A stretch of DNA of 64,000 bases from contig NZ_RJLM01000016.1 in NCBI RefSeq assembly GCF_004104355.1, positions 1-64,000 on the forward strand, read 5' to 3'. This document shows positions 43,111 to 50,495 of the stretch, in pieces; positions within the stretch are counted from its first letter, which is position 1, and each line of letters opens with the position of its first letter. Origin of the DNA: Photobacterium chitinilyticum. GTDB taxonomy: Bacteria; Pseudomonadota; Gammaproteobacteria; Enterobacterales; Vibrionaceae. The translations under genes and the position numbers were made by a program. The notes beneath the pieces are model-generated. The model saw nothing but the letters and a program-made list of their open reading frames with translations, was not told the DNA's origin and made no database searches.

Positions 43111-44049
43111 GTGAAGAATATCAACTGGCGAGGTGTCGATCTCAATTTGCTGATCGCTTTTTCAGCCTTGATGGAAACCCGGAGTGTCACCAAAGCTGCT
43201 GCGAAATTGTCTCTCGGTCAATCGGCAATGAGCCACAATCTGTCTCGGCTTCGGGCGCTGATCAACGATCCGCTATTTGAACGTCAGGGACACCAGATGG
43301 TTGCCACCGACAAAGCCATTGAGCTTGCACCGGTGATCGACAATATTCTTCATCTGGTCACCACCGAAATTCTACAGCCCGGTGATTTTACGCCCCACAA
43401 CTACCGTGGCAGTTTTCGCATCGGGCTAACCGATTATGCCGAGCTCTTGTTTGCCCCGGCCTTGTTCGATGCTATAACTAAACAAGCTCCCTACTGCCAG
43501 CTCAGTTTCTGCAATGTAGACCGCAACAACTTCCAATCAGCGATTGAGGCACAAAAAATCGATCTGATTATTGGATCCATGACGGATCTGCCGCGAGAGT
43601 TCGATAGCCAGTATCTGTATACCGAAGATCATGTTTGCCTGTTCGACAAGCAGACAACCGGATTACATCCACCTATCGATCTAGCCCGCTATATCGCAAC
43701 CCCACAGGCTTTGGTAACTCCTGACGGCAAGCTGGCCAGTGCCGTTGATACCGAGTTATTGCAACAAGGCTTCAACCGCCATATTGCTGTCGGATCGAGC
43801 AACTTTATGACCATTCGCCACTTGCTGACAGGCCGCAATTTAATCTGCGTGGTCTCCACCCTGATGGCGCGAGTCGAGATATTTCACGATAAGCTGACCC
43901 AGTGCCCGCCACCAGTCAATATCCCTGACTTTGATATCAATATGCTGTGGCTGCGCAGAAACGGCAGCCATCCCAGGATAGAGTGGCTGCGGCAAGTCGT
44001 GAGCCGGACAATAACCAGACGAGTGGAGGATCTACGCCAGCGATCCTAG
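43111..44049 (+). CDS. LysR-family transcriptional regulator
   Basis: The N-terminal winged HTH reads NLLIAFSALMETRSVTKAAAKLSLGQSAMSHNLSRLRALINDPLFERQG, and the rest has the two-lobed substrate-binding fold. The start is GTG 43111 with GAGGGA about six bases upstream. The subgroup (VDLNLL start, DPLFxRQG) includes NodD/LeuO-like regulators. Target genes and effector are unknown; it is convergent with the nqrM-like operon and follows the YbaK-family gene by 21 bases, so it may be carried on the ygfZ transcript. Confidence 0.88.
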   Translation: MKNINWRGVDLNLLIAFSALMETRSVTKAAAKLSLGQSAMSHNLSRLRALINDPLFERQGHQMVATDKAIELAPVIDNILHLVTTEILQPGDFTPHNYRGSFRIGLTDYAELLFAPALFDAITKQAPYCQLSFCNVDRNNFQSAIEAQKIDLIIGSMTDLPREFDSQYLYTEDHVCLFDKQTTGLHPPIDLARYIATPQALVTPDGKLASAVDTELLQQGFNRHIAVGSSNFMTIRHLLTGRNLICVVSTLMARVEIFHDKLTQCPPPVNIPDFDINMLWLRRNGSHPRIEWLRQVVSRTITRRVEDLRQRS

Positions 44050-44080
44050 GGTGTACAAGTAGGGCTAGCACCCTGCTTGC

Positions 44081-44275
44081 CTACTCTTTTTCTGGCTCCT
44101 GGATCTGATAGAGCTTATGACTATCACACGGCTGATCACAATTACATTCCTTTTCAACCCCGACACCGGCAAGGCCTCCGCAGCTTCCCTTGATCGTCTG
44201 CTTTTTAACAATCCAACCTATCGCCATTGCAACAATAACCAGCAGAAAAACCATCATGGTCAATAAAAACGTCAT
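44081..44275 (-). CDS. NqrM-like protein (DUF539)
   Basis: The 64-residue product has one N-terminal membrane segment (residues 3-22) and the sequence TIKGSCGGLAGVGVEKECNCDQPCD with cysteines at 32, 44, 46 and 50. This is the hallmark of NqrM, an assembly factor that supplies iron to the sodium-translocating NADH:quinone reductase. A typical nqrM lies beside apbE and the nqr operon, which are not here, so this may be a second copy or a specialised relative. AGGAGG lies nine bases before the ATG, which overlaps the preceding stop by four bases. Confidence 0.82.
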   Translation of the reverse strand: MTFLLTMMVFLLVIVAMAIGWIVKKQTIKGSCGGLAGVGVEKECNCDQPCDSHKLYQIQEPEKE

Positions 44276-44748
44276 AACTTTAGTCCTCCTACCTTAGTCA
44301 GACCCGACAATGACAATTTTTTATTCATCGCTGTACCAATTTTTGCGGGCGCAACTTGTTTCTTGCTGCCACAACCACAGCCGCAGTCCCCTTTTTCGCG
44401 CTTACACGGCCGTCCTTGCTCTGCTGTTGCCAGCTGTTCTCTTGCGGCATCGCCATTCAATACCGATGAGACACTACTCCGTGTAGGCACCCGGATCACC
44501 GAGAATCCGGCCTTTAACAACCTTGCCAACGATCGCTGACCAACATTGCCAAGGATAATTTCGCTAACACCCAGTTCACTCAACTGGTGTTGAAGGCGTT
44601 TTTTATGCTTACAGCCAATCTCACGACGACCTGCATTGTCAAGAGTGGTTAAAGGTTGCCCCTGTTCATCAAATACCAAAAAAGCAGCAGCTTTACCAAA
44701 ATGTCCTGCCACTTCATTTCGTGGCGTAATTGCAATTGCGAGCGACAT
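44272..44748 (-). CDS. NifX/NifB-like dinitrogenase-cofactor-domain protein with Cys-rich tail
   Basis: The 158-residue product has one domain of the dinitrogenase iron-molybdenum cofactor family: MSLAIAITPRNEVAGHFGKAAAFLVFD, then LSELGVSEIILGNVGQRSLARLLKAGFSVIRV. It continues into a tail with cysteines at 115, 122, 124 and 126 (CKREKGDCGCGCG), which could bind metal. No nitrogenase genes are nearby, so a role in nitrogen fixation is unlikely. I start at ATG 44748 with AAGGA eight bases upstream. It is the middle gene of a tightly coupled three-gene operon. Confidence 0.82.
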   Translation of the reverse strand: MSLAIAITPRNEVAGHFGKAAAFLVFDEQGQPLTTLDNAGRREIGCKHKKRLQHQLSELGVSEIILGNVGQRSLARLLKAGFSVIRVPTRSSVSSVLNGDAAREQLATAEQGRPCKREKGDCGCGCGSKKQVAPAKIGTAMNKKLSLSGLTKVGGLKL

Positions 44749-44749
44749 T

Positions 44750-45091
44750 CTAATGATCCTTCTTGTCGACCTGTCGATCCGCATCGACTGACTGTGATGT
44801 TAAAGATGATAACGAGGCTGGCTGGAGTTCCAGTGCCTTGCCCTTTACTAGAGCCTGTGCAACTTTATTTCTCGCCCGAGCAATAATATTGCCTAGGGTT
44901 TGCCGGGAAACACCCAGCTCCTGCGCAGCAGCCTGCTGATGGAGGCCATTTAGGTCCACCAGCCTAATTGCTTCCAGCTCATCTGGCGCAAGCACAATAC
45001 TTTCTAGCTGCGACATCGGGACGCCATTAGGCTTAAAACAGCTATGTGCCGGGCGACATCCTATTCTGCGATGTATTTTGGGTCTGGGCAT
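44750..45091 (-). CDS. DUF134-family DNA-binding protein
   Basis: The 113-residue product starts MPRPKIHRRIGCRP, typical of DUF134 proteins, which resemble sigma-70 region 4. The helix-turn-helix is near residues 50-72 (HQQAAAQELGVSRQTLGNIIARAR). Two cysteines (12 and 18) near the start could act as a redox or metal sensor; this is inference. ATG 45091 has GAGG about six bases upstream; the longer frame starts in the promoter region. It heads the operon and is probably its own regulator through the palindromes at 45105-45146. Confidence 0.88.
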   Translation of the reverse strand: MPRPKIHRRIGCRPAHSCFKPNGVPMSQLESIVLAPDELEAIRLVDLNGLHQQAAAQELGVSRQTLGNIIARARNKVAQALVKGKALELQPASLSSLTSQSVDADRQVDKKDH

Positions 45092-45104
45092 AACATCCTC
45101 TTTT

Positions 45105-45146
45105 CTAGCATATGCCAACAACAGTCATATTATTAGCATATGCTAA
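45105..45146. promoter_or_regulatory. Paired palindromic operator before the DUF134 operon
   Basis: A perfect 14-bp palindrome TTAGCATATGCTAA (45133-45146) and an imperfect copy CTAGCATATGCCAA (45105-45118, two differences) lie 28 bp apart centre to centre, about 15-45 bp before the DUF134 start. This layout fits a pair of operators for a dimeric regulator. The binding protein is not known; the DUF134 product is the simplest candidate. Confidence 0.7.
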
Positions 45147-45147
45147 A

Positions 45148-45569
45148 AACAAACCTTGATCCCGAACAGAAAATCGAAGAAAACTTAAAACACCTCAGAC
45201 CAGCACCTATATTCAGCACAAAACACTAAATTTACGACAGGCAAAATCTATATTGCCCTAGAAGACTTGATAGGAAGAGCAGAGCTCATTAAAAATATGT
45301 ATACAAGTGCCCATTGGTAAAATCTCTAAGATCATAATATAAAAACAATAAATGAAATAAACCGCGATATTTGTAACTTTCATTTACATAAGCCAGTTAT
45401 TTTTCAAAGAAAATAAAAAGCACAATCATCTAAAAATCAAGCAGTAGCACAAAAAAATACACCGCCGTGATTAATTTAACATTATTATTATGCTGTAATC
45501 ATCACATAACTTTCATAACCTCTATTTTATAATTCCTGCCGTTAGGAACCCATACAAGGTTAGCTTTAT
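45148..45569. other. AT-rich intergenic region
   Basis: This 422-bp stretch between the DUF134 operon and a small plus-strand gene is much more AT-rich than its surroundings. I find no reading frame of note, tRNA or clear terminator. It may hold the promoter for the small gene and is a candidate H-NS binding region or an unseen small RNA locus. Confidence 0.4.
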
Positions 45570-45779
45570 ATGCGCATGTTCAAACGCTACGTGCCTAAAA
45601 TGATAGCAAAGCACGTAAGCCGTTTATTTAGTGGAAGGATCTATATTGATGGCCGAGGAGGCTATGAATTCAACAATGGAATGTTGCTTGTGCCAGTAAA
45701 AGCCCAGCAACGACATTTTCAGACCGTTAACGAGGTTAATCAGGAAATCAAACGACTAAAAGAATTCTCGTTATTGTAA
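45570..45779 (+). CDS. Small basic protein of unknown function
   Basis: The 69-residue product is basic and shows no membrane segment: MRMFKRYVPKMIAKHVSRLF, then GRIYIDGRGGYEFNNGMLLVP, then a short helix VNEVNQEIKRLKEF. I do not recognise a named family. AAGG lies about ten bases before the ATG, and ATG 45576 is an alternative. A good terminator at 45808 follows, shared with gcvH. A clear start, composition unlike the AT-rich flank and the terminator support a real gene. Confidence 0.65.
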   Translation: MRMFKRYVPKMIAKHVSRLFSGRIYIDGRGGYEFNNGMLLVPVKAQQRHFQTVNEVNQEIKRLKEFSLL

Positions 45780-45807
45780 TTTATTAAAATGTTGGCCCGC
45801 TTCATTC

Positions 45808-45831
45808 AAAGCCCACCCTTGCGTGGGCTTT
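45808..45831. terminator. Bidirectional terminator between the small gene and gcvH
   Basis: AAAGCCCAC pairs with GTGGGCTTT around a 6-base loop. It lies between convergent genes 29 bp after the small gene's stop and 40 bp after that of gcvH. The T-run is short on both sides. Confidence 0.75.
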
Positions 45832-45870
45832 ATACACCCAAGTAACCTGGGTATGGTCATGAATGACTCC

Positions 45871-46263
45871 TTATTCAGACTCATCGACCAAATCTAGATA
45901 GTTATCCGCATCCAGCAAATCAGCGAACTCGCCTTCATCTTCGACTTTGATCTGAAATAGCCAGCCGTCACCATAAGGATCGCTATTGAGCAACTCAGGC
46001 GAGTTTTCTAACTCTTCATTTATTGCAACCACAAAACCGGTCAAAGGTGCGTAGACATCAGACGCTGCTTTTACTGATTCGGCGACCGCACAGTCTTCGC
46101 CGGCCTCTGTCGCTGCATCCAATTCGGGTAAATCAACAAAAACCATATCACCCAACATAGACTGGGCATGATCGGTAAGACCTACGGTATAGACACCATC
46201 ACCTTCCGGACGTACCCATTCATGGGTATTGGTAAATTTCAACTCAGAGGGAATATAGCTCAT
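45871..46263 (-). CDS. gcvH: Glycine cleavage system H protein
   Basis: The H protein carries the lipoyl arm that shuttles the aminomethyl group between the P, T and L proteins. The lipoylated Lys lies in [18 protein letters not shown], and THEWV and [10 protein letters not shown] are also typical; 130 residues is normal. AGGAAG lies eight bases before the ATG. gcvT and gcvP are not beside it, although it stays next to ubiI as in the E. coli order ubiI-gcvT-gcvH-gcvP. No glycine riboswitch is seen upstream. Confidence 0.97.
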   Translation of the reverse strand: MSYIPSELKFTNTHEWVRPEGDGVYTVGLTDHAQSMLGDMVFVDLPELDAATEAGEDCAVAESVKAASDVYAPLTGFVVAINEELENSPELLNSDPYGDGWLFQIKVEDEGEFADLLDADNYLDLVDESE

Positions 46264-46459
46264 GGTGGTACTTCCTTTTGAAAGCCTGCCTATCGCCCTT
46301 AACTCAACGCGATGAAAGCAGATAAGTTAAAACACAGTTACAGCACTTCAACTAACATAACTGCCGTCAGTCTCTAATTCGTATTCAAATTCCTGTTATT
46401 TACTGTAGGAGAAAAAATCAAAAAGTGATCAATAAAATCCCTATGAATTAGCGACAAAC

Positions 46460-46487
46460 AAAAAAACCGCCTCAGGAGAGACGGTTT
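46460..46487 (-). terminator. ubiI terminator
   Basis: ACCGcCTC pairs with GAGaCGGT around AGGA, with one mismatch, and is followed by six to seven T on the minus strand. It lies about 30 bp after the ubiI stop and upstream of gcvH, so gcvH must have its own promoter. Confidence 0.78.
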
Positions 46488-46516
46488 ATTTTTCAAACAC
46501 CAGGATTAGCAACCAG

Positions 46517-47725
46517 TTAGTGCTTCGCTATATCCGGTAACTCACCAGACAAACCCAATGCCCGACGCATAAACTCATCTTTCACACCCGGGGTTTTATC
46601 GGCGATAAACATACCAATGTCTCGCACCAGTTTTTTGGCCGGATTACTACCGGCAAATAGGTCGCGAAACGCCTGCATCGCCGTAATCATTTTCGCAGCC
46701 TCGGCTTTGCGCCAGCGCTCATACTGACGTAAATTCACTTTCTTACCTATATCCTGTTCTTGCTGCCACAGGAGTTTCAGCTCTTGTGCCAAGCTCGCAG
46801 CATCAAGCAACCCCAGATTCACGCCCTGCCCTGCCAACGGGTGGATGGTATGGGCGGCATCGCCGACGAGCGCAACCCGCTCACGCACAAAGTCACGGGC
46901 ATAACGCATTTTCAATGGAAATGCCTGACGCGCGCCTTCGACTCGGCATAGTCCGAGTCGGTGATCAAAGGCGGCAGTCAGTGTTTTGTTAAATTCATCA
47001 TCAGACATCGCACAAAGCTGCTCGGCTTCCCGCGGATCCACAGACCAGACTATCGAGCAAAGATCACTGGCTGGCAAAGGCAGAAAAGCCAATGGCCCCT
47101 GCGGGCGAAAAATCTGGCGAGCCGTTCGCTCGTGAGCTTCCGTACAACGGATGTTAGCAACGATCGCACTGTGGCCGTAATCCCAGTGAGTTAATGGAAT
47201 ATCAAGCTGCTGACGCAACCAAGAATTGGCCCCATCGGCCCCAACAACCAGTTTAGCCGTCAGGCTTTTGCCCGATTCTAGGCTAAGCCAGGCTTCACTT
47301 TCGCCAAAGGCAATGTTCTGACACCGCTCTGGTGCCAGCAATGTCACATTGGGTAATTGCTGTACCCGCTCGAGCAATGCCAGCTGGATCACTCGGTTCT
47401 CGACAATATGGCCCAAGTTAGGCTGGGCCAGGCGTCCGGCGTCAAATTCGATACTGGCAAAACTGTCCAGCTCCCAGACCTCCATCTTGCTATACGGGCT
47501 CAGACGGCGCGATTCAATACCCGGCCAGGCACCAACGCGGTGTAAAATACGCTCACTGGCTCGGCTTAAGGCAGAAACACGCAAATCCGGCAATGGTTCA
47601 AGCTCTTGCTCGGGTAACCGGCCTTCAATTACCGCCACTCGCAACTCGGTATCAGCGAGCGCGGCGGCCAGCGTTAAGCCCACCATTCCGCCACCAATAA
47701 TGGCAACATCTACACTTTGCATCAT
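46517..47725 (-). CDS. ubiI: Ubiquinone C5-hydroxylase UbiI
   Basis: This FAD monooxygenase (formerly VisC) hydroxylates C5 of the ubiquinone precursor ring. The ADP-binding VAIIGGGMVGLTLAAAL is at residues 7-23, the DG motif is in VVGADGANSWLR, and GDAAHTIHPLAGQGVNLGL binds FAD. The length of 402 residues is normal. Its ATG overlaps the ubiH stop (ATGA). A second ATG follows directly. Confidence 0.93.
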   Translation of the reverse strand: MMQSVDVAIIGGGMVGLTLAAALADTELRVAVIEGRLPEQELEPLPDLRVSALSRASERILHRVGAWPGIESRRLSPYSKMEVWELDSFASIEFDAGRLAQPNLGHIVENRVIQLALLERVQQLPNVTLLAPERCQNIAFGESEAWLSLESGKSLTAKLVVGADGANSWLRQQLDIPLTHWDYGHSAIVANIRCTEAHERTARQIFRPQGPLAFLPLPASDLCSIVWSVDPREAEQLCAMSDDEFNKTLTAAFDHRLGLCRVEGARQAFPLKMRYARDFVRERVALVGDAAHTIHPLAGQGVNLGLLDAASLAQELKLLWQQEQDIGKKVNLRQYERWRKAEAAKMITAMQAFRDLFAGSNPAKKLVRDIGMFIADKTPGVKDEFMRRALGLSGELPDIAKH

Positions 47726-48909
47726 CGTTCTACCTGTCCCATTGCCCGCCTAACCAGCGGTGTTTTTAAAATATCACATAGGCTCATCGCCATCAGGCCA
47801 ATATTCCTGCCAGCGATCAGCGGAAAGCTGTTGTTGGCAAACAAGCTGACCAGGCCTGCAGTCATATTGATGGTCGCCTCACGATCCGGTGTACGGCGCT
47901 GACGATAGCGGCTCAAGATGCTAGCACTGCCCGGCTCTTCGCCGGCCTCCAGCCCCTTGGCGACTTCTTCAGCCAAGGTCATCACATCACGCAAGCCAAG
48001 GTTGAATCCCTGACCGGCAATCGGGTGCAAGGTCTGCGCGGCATTACCGACCACAGCAACCCGATGAGAAATTAACCGCTGAGATTGACGCAACAATAGC
48101 GGGTAGGCACAACGGGATCCCGTTTTCACCAGTTGCCCGAGCCGCCAGCCAAACGCCTTCTGCAGCTCAGTCAAGAACTGCTCATCACTCCACTCCATCA
48201 CCTTATACTGTTCTTCCGGGCGGATGCACCATACTAACGAGCTACGCCCTTCCGACATCGGCAGCAACGCAACAGGCCCGTAAGGAGTAAAGCGTTCAAA
48301 TGCCCGTCCCTGATGGGCTTCAGCCGTCGTGATGTTGGCAATAACAGCAATCTGCTCAAAATCATACTCACTGCGTCCCATGTTCAACATCTCACAGCAA
48401 GCTGACAAAGCACCGTCTGCCGTTACCAGCAACTTGCCAGAAATAGTATCGCCTTGATCCAAAGTCAGGGTTACCGCTGCTTGGCTTCGCTTAATATCGG
48501 TAATAACGGCCGGACAGAACAAGCTAACAGGTTCAAGCTCATCAAGTTGTTTATGCAATACAGCACCTGCATCGGCAAGCTCTACAACATAACCCAACGC
48601 ATCAACAGCCTGCTCATCGGCATCAACATGTACGATGCCTGCATGCCCCTGATCAGAAACATGAATATGTGAAATCGGTGTAGCCACTTCCGCCATCGGC
48701 GGCCAAATACCAATATCCCGCAGGATATTGGCCGAGCCCAACGACAGCGCGATACTCCGCGCGTCATAGCCCGGGTGTTGATCCAATTTGGGTGCAACGG
48801 CTTCAACAACTGCTATTTTCAGCAGGCCATTGCTGAGTGTATTAAGTGCAATTGCCAGTGTTGCGCCCGCCATTGCTCCACCAGCAATGACCACATCATA
48901 CTGCTTCAC
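47722..48909 (-). CDS. ubiH: 2-octaprenyl-6-methoxyphenol hydroxylase UbiH
   Basis: It is the second FAD monooxygenase of ubiquinone synthesis in this operon and acts on ring position C1. The dinucleotide motif is VVIAGGAMAGATLAIAL, and GNAAQTLHPIAGQGFNLGL replaces the GDAAH of UbiI, a difference usual for UbiH. The length of 395 residues is normal. It lies 23 bp after ygfB; in E. coli pepP stands between these two genes but it is absent here. Confidence 0.93.
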   Translation of the reverse strand: MKQYDVVIAGGAMAGATLAIALNTLSNGLLKIAVVEAVAPKLDQHPGYDARSIALSLGSANILRDIGIWPPMAEVATPISHIHVSDQGHAGIVHVDADEQAVDALGYVVELADAGAVLHKQLDELEPVSLFCPAVITDIKRSQAAVTLTLDQGDTISGKLLVTADGALSACCEMLNMGRSEYDFEQIAVIANITTAEAHQGRAFERFTPYGPVALLPMSEGRSSLVWCIRPEEQYKVMEWSDEQFLTELQKAFGWRLGQLVKTGSRCAYPLLLRQSQRLISHRVAVVGNAAQTLHPIAGQGFNLGLRDVMTLAEEVAKGLEAGEEPGSASILSRYRQRRTPDREATINMTAGLVSLFANNSFPLIAGRNIGLMAMSLCDILKTPLVRRAMGQVER

Positions 48910-48932
48910 ATCCAGCCCCTTTGCGTAAGTAA

Positions 48933-49580
48933 TTAATGCAGTGTTGGCTTCTCACCCTGGCCGATGCCAGGAATCGTTGGTTCTTCAACAGCACCCGGGC
49001 GCTGGCTGAGTTCGACCAGACAGGTCAGGACACATTCCGGCACATAGGCAGCCACATTATCGAATAACTGGGCTTGCTCTGACATATCTTCATCTTCGTC
49101 GACACCTAGTTGAGAGATCTCTTCCAGTACCGATACAGCCTCAGTCACTTCAGGTGAGAGTTTGGATTTCTCCAGCCCCATCAAACCCAGTCCTGAGATA
49201 AAATTCGTCGTCCATTCACTCAATGCCTCGGCACGCAGCATCAGCTCAGCCTCATCGGCAGGCAGCAGCATCGAGACAGTAAATTCATAATCCGCCAGCT
49301 CCGCCGCCGTCGAGCTAAATAAGGTTTTAGCCAATTCACCCAGCTCAAAAGAGGCTGCATCAAAGACCATTCGCACTGCGGCTTTTGCACCATCGGTTAA
49401 AAGTGCGCCTTCGTTAGCGTAATCACTGACCGGGCCAACCCAGCTCTCATCATCTACCGCCATACCACCGCAGATCATTCCGCTCAACAGACCGTGAAGT
49501 TCTGAAGGCGTGACTGCCAAGCCGTGATCTTTCAATGCTGCTTCAACAACATCATATGCGGGCAATTTAACATCGCTCAT
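48933..49580 (-). CDS. ygfB: UPF0149 family protein YgfB
   Basis: The 215-residue, acidic, all-helical product has the UPF0149 pattern: LAVTPSELHGLLSGMICGG near the start and WTTNFISGLGL in the middle. Its molecular function is not established; in Pseudomonas the homologue AlpA-pathway repressor role has been reported. It is the first gene of the ygfB-ubiH-ubiI unit and is divergent from zapA, as in E. coli. Confidence 0.9.
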   Translation of the reverse strand: MSDVKLPAYDVVEAALKDHGLAVTPSELHGLLSGMICGGMAVDDESWVGPVSDYANEGALLTDGAKAAVRMVFDAASFELGELAKTLFSSTAAELADYEFTVSMLLPADEAELMLRAEALSEWTTNFISGLGLMGLEKSKLSPEVTEAVSVLEEISQLGVDEDEDMSEQAQLFDNVAAYVPECVLTCLVELSQRPGAVEEPTIPGIGQGEKPTLH

Positions 49581-49902
49581 GGGCCTTTCACCTTAATCTC
49601 ATTGGTGCCAATCTTAATTGTGTTATGCTAACACTTAGCCTATGAACAGGCTAATAACCTGATAACAATTCAGTAGATTCCCAGTGCAGCCGTGGTGCGA
49701 TGTTTTTATTGGCATGCTAAGCCGATGTTTATATCAAACTGGCTCCAAGTTGGTTAAGATCTGGCTAGTCAGTCACCATTTGCGACAAAGCATGATAAGC
49801 AAGCTTGCATGTTGAAAAGGCTTTTTCTATATTTAGCCACCTATCGCGTATCGCAAGCGGAATGCCATATTAGCTATCTGGCACGGAGCAGATTAGAAGT
49901 TT
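49581..49902. other. ygfB / zapA divergent promoter region
   Basis: This 322-bp gap carries the promoters of both genes; a good one for zapA is listed separately. I see no further gene. Confidence 0.5.
49805..49833 (+). promoter_or_regulatory. Likely zapA promoter
   Basis: TTGCAT (49805-49810) and TATATT (49828-49833) are separated by the ideal 17 bases, 70 bp before the zapA ATG. This is a sigma-70 pattern match only. Confidence 0.6.
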
Positions 49903-50205
49903 ATGAGTACTCAGGCAGTTGAAATTCAAGTAATGGGCCGTACCTTGCGGGTAAACTGTCCGACAGGTCAGGAGGATGCGCTGCGTGAAGCGGCAATAGA
50001 TTTTGACCAACGCCTGCAGGACTTGTCTGATCGTACCAATATCAGCAATGTCGAGCAGCTGCTCATGTTTACAGGTCTGAATATTTGTAACGAGCTGCAT
50101 AGCGAACGTAGAGAACATCAAGGCAGTGATTCAAATTTGTCCAATCGAATCAGCGAACTAGCAGAAAATTTGGATAAAGCATTGCAAAATCAACCAAAGC
50201 GTTGA
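49903..50205 (+). CDS. zapA: Cell division protein ZapA
   Basis: ZapA bundles FtsZ filaments at the Z-ring. The 100-residue product has the globular head (VEIQVMGRTLRVNCPTGQEDALREAA) followed by a long coiled coil to the C-terminus. It lies upstream of the 6S RNA gene and the 5-formyl-THF cyclo-ligase gene, the widely conserved zapA-ssrS-fau order. Confidence 0.96.
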   Translation: MSTQAVEIQVMGRTLRVNCPTGQEDALREAAIDFDQRLQDLSDRTNISNVEQLLMFTGLNICNELHSERREHQGSDSNLSNRISELAENLDKALQNQPKR

Positions 50206-50211
50206 TAATAA
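50182..50211 (+). promoter_or_regulatory. 6S RNA promoter within the zapA 3' end
   Basis: TTGCAA (50182-50187) and TAATAA (50206-50211) are 18 bases apart and end about six bases before the predicted 6S RNA start. The promoter overlaps the last codons of zapA. Confidence 0.6.
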
Positions 50212-50216
50212 ATTGA

Positions 50217-50400
50217 CCCTGGGGTGTACGTCAGTGAATTAACGTCCCCGAGCCGATAAGCAAATACCCAGGATCAGCTTTTTATTAGCTATTGAGCATG
50301 CTCAGCCCGTACTGAGAAGCCTGCGGTTAATGTTGCTGATCCACCTTGAACATCTGGTTCAAGGGCCACAATTCGCAACGGCACCTTGGGGCATACCTCC
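50217..50400 (+). ncRNA. ssrS: 6S RNA
   Basis: 6S RNA binds sigma-70 RNA polymerase and mimics an open promoter in stationary phase. Conserved pieces are GTCCCCGAGCCGAT near the 5' side, GAGCATGCTC then TGAGAAGCCT in the central part, and CACCTTGAAC with GGTTCAAGGG toward the 3' side. The 5' end CCCTGGGGTG can pair with CACCTTGGGG at 50382-50391 to close the long stem. The length of about 184 nt matches E. coli. The ends are estimates. It sits between zapA and the cyclo-ligase gene as usual. Confidence 0.93.
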
Positions 50401-50495
50401 AACAGTAACGAGAATCGAGAAACTGGATTCTAGAACTCGTCCACAAGATACTCGCTTCTATAATTGCCCGAACAACCTCTGTCATTGGATGACCT

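Noticed and set aside
44050-44080. Hairpin AGGGTG / CACCCT as terminator between the LysR gene and the NqrM-like gene
   Set aside because: The loop is long and no T-run follows on either strand.
46264-46459. Glycine riboswitch upstream of gcvH
   Set aside because: No tandem aptamer-like GGAGAG or conserved bulge pattern is seen in the 196-bp leader.
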